A stretch of 64,000 bases of DNA from Vibrio ruber DSM 16370 (GTDB lineage: Bacteria; Pseudomonadota; Gammaproteobacteria; Enterobacterales; Vibrionaceae): contig NZ_FULE01000034.1 in assembly GCF_900163965.1 (NCBI RefSeq), forward strand, positions 54,553 to 118,552, in the 5' to 3' direction. Below the pieces are notes generated by a model that saw nothing but the letters and a program-made list of their open reading frames with translations, had not been told where the DNA came from and did no database searches. Shown piece after piece: positions 28,031 to 37,716 of this stretch. Every line of letters starts with the position of its first letter. Within the stretch, counting starts at the first letter, position 1. The position numbers were made by a program, and so were the translations under genes.

Positions 28031-28070
28031 TGTAATCACAAGTAATCACTCAGTGATGACGCTCAGTGAT
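28031..28070. promoter_or_regulatory. Candidate UlaR operator cluster, ulaR side
   Basis: ATCACT-C-AGTGAT (28045-28057) is a perfect palindrome preceded by GTA, like the ulaA-side site. Further half-sites GTAATCAC at about 28032 and CAGTGAT at 28064-28070 extend it. It overlaps the region where the ulaR promoter or leader must lie, implying autorepression. Confidence 0.6.
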
Positions 28071-28086
28071 AAATAGGATGATGCTT

Positions 28087-28842
28087 ATGAATGAAGTCCA
28101 GAGACATCATGGCATTCTGTCTTTGTTGGAAGAGAAACAATCGATCAATGTGTCTCATATTATCGATGCATTTCACGTTTCTCCGGCAACCGCCCGACGC
28201 GATATCTCAAAACTTGATGAACTCGGTAAACTGAAGAAAGTGCGCAATGGTGCAGAACGGATTGTCGGCAAAAAGAAAAAGTGGACCCCGCTGAATATTG
28301 ATAGTACCGAGCACTATCGGGAGAAATCTCTGATTGCGATGCGTGCTGCCGAGCTTTGTCAGCCGGGGGATAGTGTTGTTATCAACTGTGGTTCGACGGC
28401 ATTTATGCTGGGGCAACAGCTATGCGGGCAGGATGTCCAAATCGTCACCAATTACTTTCCGCTGGCGAGCTATCTGATCAATGAGGATCACGAAGATGTC
28501 ATCATTATCGGTGGTCAATATAATAAAGCGCAGAATATTTTCCTCAATCCGGCACCGGATGCATTGGGTGGTTATGCCGGCCACTGGATGTTTACCAGTG
28601 GCAAAGGTCTGACGGAAAACGGGTTATATAAGGCTGATATGTTAACCGCCGTTGCAGAACAGCAGATGCTGGAACAGATCGATAAACTGGTGGTGGTGGT
28701 TGACAGCTCCAAAGTCGGTCAGCGAACGGGGATGTTGTTCTGCCCGAGCAGCAAAATCGACATTGTGATTACCGGTAAAGATGCACCGGCAAATGTTGTG
28801 AGTGCATTAGAAGCGCAGGGGACACAGGTCATTTTGGTTTAG
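28087..28842 (+). CDS. ulaR: DeoR-family repressor of the ascorbate regulon
   Basis: A 251-residue DeoR-type regulator. N-terminal HTH: MNEVQRHHGILSLLEEK, then VSPATARRDISKLDELGKLK. The C-terminal sugar-phosphate sensor has VVINCGSTAFMLGQQLCG, AGHWMFTSGKGLTENGLYK and VVVDSSKVGQRTGM, nearly identical in layout to E. coli UlaR, which responds to ascorbate-6-P. ATG 28087 matches the family start and has AGGA 8 bp upstream; in-frame starts at 28066, 28078 and 28081 are less likely. Divergent from ulaA. Confidence 0.95.
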   Translation: MNEVQRHHGILSLLEEKQSINVSHIIDAFHVSPATARRDISKLDELGKLKKVRNGAERIVGKKKKWTPLNIDSTEHYREKSLIAMRAAELCQPGDSVVINCGSTAFMLGQQLCGQDVQIVTNYFPLASYLINEDHEDVIIIGGQYNKAQNIFLNPAPDALGGYAGHWMFTSGKGLTENGLYKADMLTAVAEQQMLEQIDKLVVVVDSSKVGQRTGMLFCPSSKIDIVITGKDAPANVVSALEAQGTQVILV

Positions 28843-28874
28843 CCTGATACCGCGCCAAATCGCTTCCATTCTGA

Positions 28875-30035
<1,161 letters not shown>

Positions 30036-30056
30036 TTTGCTGAATGAGGTTGATTG

Positions 30057-30079
30057 CCGCCCTGTTGCAGGGCGGTTGT
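30057..30079 (+). terminator. Hairpin terminator after ulaG
   Basis: A perfect 8-bp GC-rich stem, CCGCCCTG with loop TTG and CAGGGCGG, followed by TTGTG. It starts 21 bp past the ulaG stop. Confidence 0.65.
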
Positions 30080-30222
30080 GACTGAGAATGTTGCACAGCC
30101 CCTAGAGTTGATTCTCCCGGTTTTAAAGGGGGAATATTTCGACCGTATTGGGAACAAGCAGATTGGAAAACGTCGCGGTGATAAGTCGTAACCGATGACT
30201 ATCAGATAACAAAGGAACGATC

Positions 30223-30528
30223 ATGAAGGTGGTAGCCGTAACCGCATGTCCGACCGGAATTGCTCATACTTATATGGCAGCAGAGCAACTCCATAAAGCT
30301 GCCAGCCAGCGTGGGTTGGCGATTAAAGTTGAGACGCAAGGAGCGATGGGCATCGAAAATGAGCTGACGGTTGCCGATATCGTTGCTGCCGATATCCGGA
30401 TGATCGTCTCTGATATCGAAATCGAAGAGAAATCCCGGTTTAAAGGTTGTCAGGTATTTCACTTTTCCATTGAAGAGGTTCTGCTCCATGCAGGAGCGGT
30501 CTTAGAGCGCTGTCTGAAAAAAGTATGA
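30223..30528 (+). CDS. Stand-alone fructose-type PTS EIIB
   Basis: A 101-residue EIIB domain. Start KVVAVTACPTGIAHTYMAAE holds the phospho-cysteine motif TACPTGIAHT; IKVETQGAMGIENEL and IAADIRMIV-like strands follow. It is coupled to the next gene by a 4-bp overlap. A second copy of the same domain exists inside the EIIABC protein at 32749-34641, so this is either an extra phosphate carrier or part of a separate porter lacking its own EIIC here. Confidence 0.9.
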   Translation: MKVVAVTACPTGIAHTYMAAEQLHKAASQRGLAIKVETQGAMGIENELTVADIVAADIRMIVSDIEIEEKSRFKGCQVFHFSIEEVLLHAGAVLERCLKKV

Positions 30529-31310
30529 TTACCACCCGGATCACTTTTCTGCTCAAGGATAAAGGGCTTCCGGCATGGCAGGCGAATGCACTGAAACAGC
30601 TTTGTGGTTATTTTCGTTCAATTTTCATCTTCTATAATCTGAGCCGCGGCAAGCATACCTTGCTCAGTCAGCCGCTCAATGTTCTGAGCTTGAACAACAG
30701 TGCCGAGCAGTTATGTCAGATCGCAATCGAGGGGCTGGATGCTGAACTGGCCTGCATGGTCTTCACCGAATACCTAAGTGAACACGCGATTCTGCTTTCA
30801 ACTTCACATCGTCAGAATCATGCTGCGGAGCAACTCTTCGCTTCCCATCCGGCATTTTCCCTGCCATTTGCGTACCGCTGGGATTATACATCTCATGTCG
30901 GGTTTGCCGATAAGCGCTCAGCACTGGATTATCTTGCCGCCCGAATTGCGCCCGGGCAGACAGACAAGCTACTGGCACAGTTCTGTCAGCGGGAGGATAT
31001 CTCGACAACCGCACTCCCGAACCGGGTGGCATTGCCGCATGTGATGAGTGAGGTGGTCGATATACCGGTACTGACCGTGATTCCCCTGTCACAACCGCTC
31101 GACTGGCAGTCCGTCTGCGCACCGGTTTCATTATTGATTTGTCTGGTGCTGCCTCAGTCGCTGAACCGGGATATTGTCATGGCGATGACCCGGCTGACTC
31201 GCTGGCTGATCGATGATCTGAATGCTCAGCTTCTGCTTGATGCTAAACGGGAAGAAACACTCAAAGGCATTCTGCTCCATGTGATGGCAAACGGTAATGA
31301 AGAACGCTAA
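30525..31310 (+). CDS. HPr-like/EIIA two-domain PTS protein
   Basis: A 261-residue protein. Residues ~10-90 resemble an HPr domain (LPAWQANALKQLCGYFRSIF, LSQPLNVLSLNNSAEQLC), but the catalytic His of HPr is replaced in GLPAWQ. Residues ~125-255 are a fructose-type EIIA with the active His in TTALPNRVALPHVMSE and RDIVMAMTRL. The HPr part is probably a docking or regulatory relic. Overlap with the EIIB gene implies they act together, passing phosphate to a fructose-like EIIC, most simply the one at 32749. Confidence 0.78.
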   Translation: MITTRITFLLKDKGLPAWQANALKQLCGYFRSIFIFYNLSRGKHTLLSQPLNVLSLNNSAEQLCQIAIEGLDAELACMVFTEYLSEHAILLSTSHRQNHAAEQLFASHPAFSLPFAYRWDYTSHVGFADKRSALDYLAARIAPGQTDKLLAQFCQREDISTTALPNRVALPHVMSEVVDIPVLTVIPLSQPLDWQSVCAPVSLLICLVLPQSLNRDIVMAMTRLTRWLIDDLNAQLLLDAKREETLKGILLHVMANGNEER

Positions 31311-31367
31311 GTCAGCCAGCTATCTTTGAGTTACTTTGAGAGGTAGAGGCGCTAAAACCTCACTATT

Positions 31368-32216
31368 TTAATCGACGTGGGTTCGGTACTCGGAAGGGGT
31401 CATGCCGGTTTTGGTTTTAAATACCCGACAAAAGTAATTCACATCCTGAAAACCGCAACGCTCAGCCACCTCACCGAGGCGAAACTGATATTTTTTCAGC
31501 ATAAATTTCGCCCGATCAATTCTGACCCAGGCAATGTAATCAGCCAGTGTCATGTGCCCCTGCTGATGAAACAGCCGGGAAAGGTGATTGGCAGACAGAC
31601 TGAAACGTGAGGCAATGGAGTCCCGGGTGATGCCGCGGTGAAAGTTTTCCTGAATATAAATACAGATTCCCTGATAGAGATCTTCACTACGGCTTTTGGC
31701 TGAACGTTCCGGCTGACGGAGAATACTTTGGGTGTAAGTCAGCAGGGCACAGAGCAGGTGTTCATCCATCGGTGATTTTTGCGATTCTCTGGCCAGTGCA
31801 TTGAGACTTTCCAAAATATTATCGATCGCATAGCCGGTACGCATTTGCACACTATGCTTCTGGACATCATAAAATCCGTCGGTTCCTTTGCGCTTGGCGA
31901 CAAAGCTGAACCCAATCTGACGGCGGCCATACAACAGGCTGAGTACCGAACACTCATCTTCCCAGTCCGGTTTATTCCAGCAATTGGGGGGAATATATAG
32001 TGCATTCCCGGCTTGAATACGAACGGCACTGACCCCGTGCAGCTCATCTTCGATCTGATTGTTGTAACTGCCTTTGAGCGCAATTTCCAGACGGGGAAAG
32101 TTAACCTGATAACTGAAAGGCGGTGGTGTATGTTGATCACCGGCAAAGCAGATGTGCTGACAACAGTCCCGTTCATCAATAATCGCTTCAATCATATTGT
32201 GAAATACTTGGCTCAT
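31368..32216 (-). CDS. AraC-family transcriptional regulator
   Basis: A ~282-residue regulator. A cupin-like N-terminal sensor (about 1-170, with IEAIIDERDCCQHICFAGDQ, AGNALYIPPNCWNKP) is joined to two C-terminal HTH motifs (ITRDSIASRFSLSANHLSRL, LGEVAERCGFQDVNYFCRVF, then KTKTGMTPSEYR). ATG 32216 is 4 bp from an AGGA site. It is convergent with the EIIB/EIIA pair and divergent from the EIIABC gene, so it may regulate these PTS genes. The inducer is unknown. Confidence 0.9.
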   Translation of the reverse strand: MSQVFHNMIEAIIDERDCCQHICFAGDQHTPPPFSYQVNFPRLEIALKGSYNNQIEDELHGVSAVRIQAGNALYIPPNCWNKPDWEDECSVLSLLYGRRQIGFSFVAKRKGTDGFYDVQKHSVQMRTGYAIDNILESLNALARESQKSPMDEHLLCALLTYTQSILRQPERSAKSRSEDLYQGICIYIQENFHRGITRDSIASRFSLSANHLSRLFHQQGHMTLADYIAWVRIDRAKFMLKKYQFRLGEVAERCGFQDVNYFCRVFKTKTGMTPSEYRTHVD

Positions 32217-32434
32217 CATTTCCTGCCATCAGTCATTCATGCAGAATTGTATGACAAGTCATATTGTTATCATCATACATTTTTCTGTTCCTGAACCGCT
32301 GTGTGATTTATTGATATAAATATTATTCATGATCCAAGCAGAGAACTTAAGTACCACAGACCGATACAGATCACATTTGAATCATGATGATACAATCCTC
32401 CAGTAAATGCATTTTTGTTTCACTACCAACTGAC

Positions 32435-32545
32435 GGGGACTGTCCCCACAATATGAGTGTTACTGGGACTGTTTACGGGGACAGACACTAAAACGTTACA
32501 GGGACAGACACCCAAACGGGGACACAACGTTACGGGGACAGACGC
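32435..32545. repeat. Cluster of GGGGACAGACAC short repeats
   Basis: The region opens with the palindrome GGGGA-CTG-TCCCC (32435-32447). GGGGACAGACAC follows at 32477, AGGGACAGACAC at 32500, GGGGACACAACG at 32518 and GGGGACAGACGC at 32534. Units are separated by short linkers rich in AAACGTTAC. There is no coding potential. The motif resembles sequences flanking REP-associated tyrosine transposase genes, but no transposase is present. Confidence 0.75.
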
Positions 32546-32574
32546 CCAAACATGTCTGGTTGTGATGACCGCGC

Positions 32575-32735
32575 TGCTTATGGGGACAGACACTTTTTAT
32601 GCTTATGGGGACAGACACTTTTTCGTCTTCTTCTTTCCCATCATCGCAGCGACGGCAGACAGAACGAATGCTTATGAGGACAGACACTTTTCGTCTTTTT
32701 CTTTCCCATCATCGCAGCGACGGCAGACAGAACGA
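32575..32735. repeat. Tandem ~69-bp repeats carrying the GGGGACAGACAC motif
   Basis: Unit A (32599-32667, 69 bp) and unit B (32668-32735, 68 bp) lie head to tail. Both run from ATGCTTATG through (G/A)GGACAGACAC, a T/C-rich stretch, CCCATCATCGCAGCGACGG and CAGACAGAACGA. A partial third copy, TGCTTATGGGGACAGACAC, is at 32575-32598. The array ends 13 bp before the start codon of the EIIABC gene and forms its leader. Confidence 0.88.
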
Positions 32736-32748
32736 ACGGGGAACGAAA

Positions 32749-34641
32749 ATGATTACTCAACTTATCTCATCGCGATTGATTCGGCTGAATCTTTCGTCAA
32801 CCACCAAAGATGACGTGCTTGCCGAGCTGGCTGAAATGCTGGCCGCGGAAGGGCGCATCACCGATCAACAACAATTTTTAGCGGATATTTATGCCCGGGA
32901 AGCGCTCGGCAATACCGGTTTTGACGATGGTGTTGCGATTCCTCATGCCAAAAGTGCAGCCGTGACCGAGCCTGCCGTTGTGATCGGGATCAGCCGTCAG
33001 GGTATTGATTACGGCGCCGAAGACGGACAGCCATCGAAACTCTTTTTTATGATTGCTTCTCCCGATGGCAATGCCAATCATCACGTCGAAGTGCTGGCGG
33101 AGCTTTCTGCCAAACTGATTGAAGAAGGATTTATTGCGCAGTTGTTTGCCGCGCAGACTGAAGAGGATGCGTTGGCGCTGTTGCTGGCGAAGTCAGAACC
33201 GACACCACAGTCATCCGGAGAAAACGGCTTTCTGATTGGGGTGACCGGATGCCCGACCGGGATTGCTCATACTTATCTGGCGGCTGAATCGCTGGAAAAA
33301 GGAGCCGCGGCACTGGGCTATCAGATCAAAGTCGAGACAAACGGGTCGATTGGGGTGAAAAACAGCCCGACGGCGGAAGAGATTGCAGCGGCTGACGCGA
33401 TTATTGTCGCAAGTGACAAGCAGGTATCATTGACCCGCTTTGCCGGTAAAAAACTGATTGAAACCGGCGTCAAAGAGCCGATCCGCGATGCGCAAGGTTT
33501 AATTCACAAAGCATTGCAGGCTCCCGTTTATCAGCCCGATTCTGGGGCGGAAAGTCGCGAGGCCGCACCATCCCGTAACCGTCCGGAGTTATATCGTTAT
33601 CTGATGAACGGCGTTTCGCACATGATTCCGTTTGTGGTTGCCGGGGGGCTGTTGATTGCATTGGCACTGGCGATTGGCGGAGAGCCGACGGAAGCGGGGA
33701 TGGCGATTCCGCAAGGGAGCCTGTGGAATAAAGTTTTGGATGTCGGGGTGGTCTCCTTCCAGCTGATGATTCCGATTCTGGCGGGCTATATTGCCTATGC
33801 GATCGCTGATCGTCCGGCACTGGCTCCGGGTATGATCGGTGGTTGGATTGCCAATAACGGCTCATTCTACGATGCCGCTGCCGGCACCGGGTTTATCGGT
33901 GCGATTATTGCCGGGCTGCTGGTGGGGTATTTCATTCGCTGGCTGACCAGTTTCAATTATCACAAAATGATTCAGCCGCTGGTGCCGATTATGATCGCAC
34001 CGATTACCGGTGCGCTGTTTATCTCCGGCCTGTTTATCTTTGTCATTGGTGCACCGATTGCCAGTTTGATGCATGGCATGACTGAACTTCTGACCACGAT
34101 GAGTACCGGCAATATGGTGTTGTTGGGCATTGTCTTAGGCGGACTGGCCGGGTTTGACATGGGCGGCCCGTTCAACAAAGTGGCCTTCTTGTTTTCTGTC
34201 GGCATGATTGCCAGCGGTCAGACGCAGTTTATGGGGGCGATGGCCTGTGCGATTCCGGTTGCACCGCTCGGTATGGGTTTAGCTACGGTACTTGGCCGTA
34301 AACTGAGCCTGTTTGAGTCATCAGAACTGGAAGCCGGTAAAGCGGCCGGTGCAATGGGGCTGGTCGGGATTTCTGAAGGGGCGATTCCGTTTGCAGCGCA
34401 GGATCCGGTGTCGGTGATTCCCGCCAATATGCTGGGTTCGATGGTTGCAGCAGTGATGGCTTTTTCTTTCGGCATCACGGATAGCGTGGCACACGGCGGA
34501 CCGGTTGTCGCTTTACTGGGGGCAATGAACAAACCATTGCTGGCTCTGTTCTGCATGGCACTTGGCGCCGTTGTTACTGCGCTCACCTGCATTGCATTGA
34601 AGAAAATGCGTCAGGCGAAATTACAGTCGGTGGATATCTAA
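32749..34641 (+). CDS. Fructose-family PTS EIIABC permease
   Basis: A 630-residue fused PTS transporter. EIIA (about 1-145) has active H66 in DDGVAIPHAK. EIIB (about 160-260) has phospho-C168 in GVTGCPTGIAHTYLAAE. EIIC (about 285-625) is a membrane domain with GFDMGGPFNKVAFLFSVG and GISEGAIPFAAQDP. ATG 32749 begins the EIIA homology and has GGGGAA upstream. An in-frame opening to 32599 is only the repeat array and is not counted as coding. The substrate may be fructose or a related hexose; no kinase or isomerase gene is adjacent to decide. Confidence 0.93.
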   Translation: MITQLISSRLIRLNLSSTTKDDVLAELAEMLAAEGRITDQQQFLADIYAREALGNTGFDDGVAIPHAKSAAVTEPAVVIGISRQGIDYGAEDGQPSKLFFMIASPDGNANHHVEVLAELSAKLIEEGFIAQLFAAQTEEDALALLLAKSEPTPQSSGENGFLIGVTGCPTGIAHTYLAAESLEKGAAALGYQIKVETNGSIGVKNSPTAEEIAAADAIIVASDKQVSLTRFAGKKLIETGVKEPIRDAQGLIHKALQAPVYQPDSGAESREAAPSRNRPELYRYLMNGVSHMIPFVVAGGLLIALALAIGGEPTEAGMAIPQGSLWNKVLDVGVVSFQLMIPILAGYIAYAIADRPALAPGMIGGWIANNGSFYDAAAGTGFIGAIIAGLLVGYFIRWLTSFNYHKMIQPLVPIMIAPITGALFISGLFIFVIGAPIASLMHGMTELLTTMSTGNMVLLGIVLGGLAGFDMGGPFNKVAFLFSVGMIASGQTQFMGAMACAIPVAPLGMGLATVLGRKLSLFESSELEAGKAAGAMGLVGISEGAIPFAAQDPVSVIPANMLGSMVAAVMAFSFGITDSVAHGGPVVALLGAMNKPLLALFCMALGAVVTALTCIALKKMRQAKLQSVDI

Positions 34642-34651
34642 CGTTATGAAC

Positions 34652-34681
34652 GATCCGCACCACGTTGAATCGGTGCGGATC
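34652..34681. terminator. Hairpin between convergent EIIABC and monooxygenase genes
   Basis: A perfect 10-bp stem, GATCCGCACC pairing with GGTGCGGATC across a 10-nt loop, lies 10 bp after the EIIABC stop and 12 bp after the stop of the opposite gene. It has no T-run on either side, so termination is probable from position rather than proven. Confidence 0.6.
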
Positions 34682-34693
34682 ACAAATGGGGGG

Positions 34694-34981
34694 TTATGCC
34701 ATATGAATGTTGGAGAAAATTTTGGATTGTTTTTCCGTAACCATCGGCTCAGTCTTTTGATCAAAAATGACTGAATGCTCGTTTTGCAAACATTCGTTGA
34801 ATTCTTCTTCCGAACCGTAGAGCGCATAGAAAAAGACCTGCTTATCTTTATCATTCCAGCAAACATCAAACTGGAGACATCCTGGATCGTCCTTCGCGAT
34901 GTCTGCATTCTCTTGGGCGAGCTTAATAAATGATTCAAATGACTCGGGAACAAGAGTGAAAGTTACCGTCACAACGTACAT
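34694..34981 (-). CDS. Antibiotic-biosynthesis-monooxygenase (ABM) fold protein, LsrG-like
   Basis: A 95-residue dimeric ferredoxin-like ABM domain: VVTVTFTLVPESFESFIKLA, then DDPGCLQFDVCWND and VFFYALYGSEEEFNECL. LsrG and quinol monooxygenases share this layout. Start ATG 34981 has a strong AGGAGG site. It stands alone, so a role in AI-2 breakdown or quinol oxidation is only suggested by fold. Confidence 0.85.
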   Translation of the reverse strand: MYVVTVTFTLVPESFESFIKLAQENADIAKDDPGCLQFDVCWNDKDKQVFFYALYGSEEEFNECLQNEHSVIFDQKTEPMVTEKQSKIFSNIHMA

Positions 34982-35321
34982 ACATTGCCTCCTGAAACAT
35001 ACAAAACGGACAAAATCACAGACCGGCACAATCTGTACGGTATGATTTCAGCTGTTTTCTCCTTTGAACAGAACCCGGTAGAGATGTCAGGTTCCGTATG
35101 CATCATTACATCATATTGACATATTCCGATGCTATCAATCACCAGTTGCTAATCTGTGGTAATTCTTTTCTTAATCGGAGCATGGCTCAGGTGATGTTAT
35201 TAGCATTTTAGTCGAGTCGGTTTATCCAAGATTAAAACAACAGAGTGAAGCGTGAGAGACGCGTATCTCTTCATCATACAGAGACAATGATGCTATACTA
35301 TTGAAATATAGGTTTTTTTGA

Positions 35322-36557
35322 TCATTGGATCTGCTTCCAGCGGGCATCTATTTGCTGCCCGATTTCTTTGATCAAGTGTTCGGGGAGTCCAAGATGTCTG
35401 GCTCGCGTTCTAAAATTCCGGGTCTCACTATAAATTTCTTCCATCATTTCCAGCAGCGGTTTTACACTGGAATACCCGGCTTGCCCGGCCATCTGTTCCA
35501 GCGCTTTTGCGGGATTTCTACCATTGCCGTGAAAGGCTGTCATGTGCTCCTGATAGGGGGATGGACTGTAGACAACATCGTAAAAAGGTGACAGCCGCCA
35601 CTGATCATTGTCGTCTGCGAGAAAGGCAAAGTTTTTTGCGTGGTCATCCTGATTGACGGTCAAAAAATTAAATAGTGCTCTTTTGAGCATCTTTCTGGCT
35701 TCATCCGGATTACATAACAACCGGGTTGCTTTAATGAGATCAACATAATCCAATGATGGTTCCCGGAATGAGGCATCCAGTAGTCCACTGGCAGAGATCA
35801 TGTGATAGCGGCCTTTGTCTGTGCAGTCAAAGCGAGTTTGCTGCAACCAGAACTGGCCGTCACCAGCATCGATCAGCGCAAACTCAGGGACTTCGATTCC
35901 CAGATTTTTCGCCATCGTCATATAGGTGAATTCCACCAGACTTTCCGCATGTTTTAACGCAAATTTCTCGGAGGTAAGTTTGACGATCAGCTTTTTACCG
36001 ATAGCATCCGGATGGGTAGAATATCGGCCGTCACTACATTGGGTGACGTTCATTTTTGGGCGGGCACCACCGGACCCGCCTGCATTCATTAAATGCTCAA
36101 TCAGATGTGATTCAGTGCCTTCAAACTCTTTTATTGCCTCTTTACCTAGCTGCATAAGATTTACATCAGCAGTATCGGGGTCTGTCAGTTGAATCTCCGG
36201 TTCATAAGACAGTGCGCCGAGACATTGATCACCGATGTAAGCAAGCCGCTCTAAAGCAGTAATCAACTGAGGATTGTAACCATGCTTTCTGAAAACCCGA
36301 TCCATCAGGTAGAGACCCCAGCCGTCCGGTAAACTGTCGGCAAAGACACCATGCAGACCGTAATGTGGATGCTTCGGTGCTTTTTGCAGCGTCAGATCTG
36401 CTTTGAGATTGAAAGGAGCAAGCGACGTCGGATGCTGTTGCAGATAGGTAGTATCATATTGAAAGTAAGTGCCGTTTTTATTTTCGGCAAGGGTGCCGAC
36501 GGTGATTTTCTTCCCGTCGGATAAAGTTCTTTTGACGTACAGCGGTGCATTAAGCAT
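35322..36557 (-). CDS. HipA-family toxin kinase
   Basis: A 411-residue serine/threonine kinase-like protein of the HipA family, whose classic member phosphorylates a tRNA synthetase and causes growth arrest. Visible: N-terminal couple domain start MLNAPLYVKR, ATP-loop region GGSGGARPKMN (about 161-170), catalytic Asp in NFLTVNQDDHAKNF (about 303-305), and the metal Asp in LSPFYDVVYS. It overlaps the HTH antitoxin gene by 8 bp. Target unknown. Confidence 0.92.
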   Translation of the reverse strand: MLNAPLYVKRTLSDGKKITVGTLAENKNGTYFQYDTTYLQQHPTSLAPFNLKADLTLQKAPKHPHYGLHGVFADSLPDGWGLYLMDRVFRKHGYNPQLITALERLAYIGDQCLGALSYEPEIQLTDPDTADVNLMQLGKEAIKEFEGTESHLIEHLMNAGGSGGARPKMNVTQCSDGRYSTHPDAIGKKLIVKLTSEKFALKHAESLVEFTYMTMAKNLGIEVPEFALIDAGDGQFWLQQTRFDCTDKGRYHMISASGLLDASFREPSLDYVDLIKATRLLCNPDEARKMLKRALFNFLTVNQDDHAKNFAFLADDNDQWRLSPFYDVVYSPSPYQEHMTAFHGNGRNPAKALEQMAGQAGYSSVKPLLEMMEEIYSETRNFRTRARHLGLPEHLIKEIGQQIDARWKQIQ

Positions 36558-36825
36558 CTTTTAAAACCTCGTCAATACTTTTGGGTTCCGGCTGGTTCGT
36601 CTGAGTGAGTGCTCTGATTTGGCTGAGATCACCGACTGCTTCAAATAACATCAGAAACTGCCGGAGAGAGATATTACCACTGCTTTCAAATTTTCTGATC
36701 GTGCTGTAAGGCACACCGGAACGTTTTGCCAACGCTTCTACGGTGAGCTTTTGTTGCTTGCGGGATTGTTTGATGAATGTTTTCAGTTCAAGCTGAACAT
36801 CATAGGCGGTATATAAAGAAAGCAT
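36550..36825 (-). CDS. HipB-like HTH antitoxin
   Basis: A ~91-residue Xre/Cro-type DNA-binding protein: FIKQSRKQQKLTVEALAKRS, GVPYSTIRKFESSGNISLRQ. ATG 36825 is chosen because an AAGGT site precedes it. It is the first gene of the pair and would neutralise HipA and repress the operon through the dyad at 36839-36852. Confidence 0.9.
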   Translation of the reverse strand: MLSLYTAYDVQLELKTFIKQSRKQQKLTVEALAKRSGVPYSTIRKFESSGNISLRQFLMLFEAVGDLSQIRALTQTNQPEPKSIDEVLKDA

Positions 36826-36838
36826 GATGTACCTTTTT

Positions 36839-36861
36839 GTTACAGTAGTAACTAAAGTATA
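36839..36861 (-). promoter_or_regulatory. Candidate promoter/operator of the hipBA-like pair
   Basis: A perfect dyad, GTTAC-AGTA-GTAAC (36839-36852), lies 13 bp before the hipB-like ATG. A minus-strand TATACT -10 box (36856-36861) is immediately upstream. The -35 match is poor. The position suits autorepression by the HTH protein. Confidence 0.4.
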
Positions 36862-36975
36862 CATATTTACTATAAATTTGCCATGATAGTATCAATTTTA
36901 TGGCTCGTTTTTCGATTGAGATTACGCTGTCTAACTGTTTTTATGCATGTCGGGGTTTGCAGAACCTGCTGGATT

Positions 36976-37203
36976 TCAGCCAAAGATATATGCCTCCAGC
37001 TCCCCGGCATCTTTTTCGGCTTTGGCAATCAGTGATTGCTGCATGAATGCATATGATAAATCCGGGTTGTCTTCTATTATTCGACCCATTTGTTTTGCTT
37101 CCGGAGTATCAAGCTCACCGATAAGTTCATCTAAATCGTAGTCGGTATCACCACTTTACTCACCTTCGGCCAACAACTGCTGCAAGGTTTTCAATTTAGT
37201 ATT
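36976..37203 (-). pseudogene. Remnant of a ParD-type antitoxin
   Basis: Minus-strand sequence reads NTKLKTLQQLLAEGE, an in-frame TAA (37156-37158), then SGDTDYDLDELIGELD and 40 more residues to a TGA at 36976-36978. The pattern K-L-x-x-L-x-x-x-L-x-E-G-E-x-SG-x-x-x-D-x-x-x-L-L is the C-terminal toxin-binding part of ParD/CC2985 antitoxins. The N-terminal ribbon-helix-helix half and a ParE gene are absent. The tail after ELD is not recognised and may be a junction with another gene. Confidence 0.45.
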
Positions 37204-37317
37204 GTCTGGTTGTATTCTTCTTCCTTTTCGATTGAATATTCTCTACAAATAATCATCGCACTCAGTACTCTGTCAATAAAATCAAAGCATTAACTTGGGG
37301 GGCGGGAAGTTAGAACT

Positions 37318-37523
37318 ATTCAATATTCTCTCCAATCCTCCCCCGACAAACCTCTTCCGTCAGCACTTTCAGTTTTTACCTCTTCGGCCTGATAGTCCAG
37401 CTCTTCGACGGTGATTTCGTCATGCTCCGAGTCGCGGGCATCGCGCAAAATGGTCGCAATGGTATGAATATCTTGTTGTTTCCGCCCGGGAAGATGGTCA
37501 AGTGTCTTTTTCATGTCGGTCAT
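37318..37523 (-). pseudogene. Internally deleted second copy of the MNT-HEPN gene
   Basis: The first 28 codons (MTDMKKTLDHLPGRKQQDIH and on) and the last ~130 bp are nearly identical to the intact gene at 39490-40407. The middle ~693 bp, encoding the nucleotidyltransferase active site and most of the HEPN domain, is missing. The junction is at CATCG, a 5-bp microhomology present at both deletion edges in the intact copy. A further 2-bp loss shifts the frame near the end. Upstream sequence to about 37625 is also duplicated. Confidence 0.85.
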
Positions 37524-37716
37524 CGTACTACGCGGTGAGAATCGGGTAAATGGGAGTCTCGGGGTTGAGGTGAGTTTTGCGTGTGAGTGCGGTTTTTGGT
37601 GTAAATGAGGTGTTGGTAAAGGATGAGAGATTAACGAATGCGTTGGATTTTGGGGAATTGAAAAGTGCGGAACGGCATCATTTGGTGATGAATGACTTCC
37701 TAATAGAATTTATTTT

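Noticed and set aside
27706..28065. CRP site in the ula control region
   Set aside because: TGTGA half-sites occur but no acceptable second half at the right spacing was seen.
32435..32735. CRISPR array
   Set aside because: Repeats are short, unevenly spaced and diverged, linkers are themselves repeated, and no cas gene is present.
32599..32748. In-frame N-terminal extension of the EIIABC protein
   Set aside because: It is translated tandem repeat (a repeated FSSSFPSSQRRQTER-like peptide); EIIA homology begins at ATG 32749, which has its own RBS.
36947..37141. Plus-strand ORF of 64 codons
   Set aside because: Serine-rich shadow of the ParD-like remnant, which reads as real protein on the minus strand.
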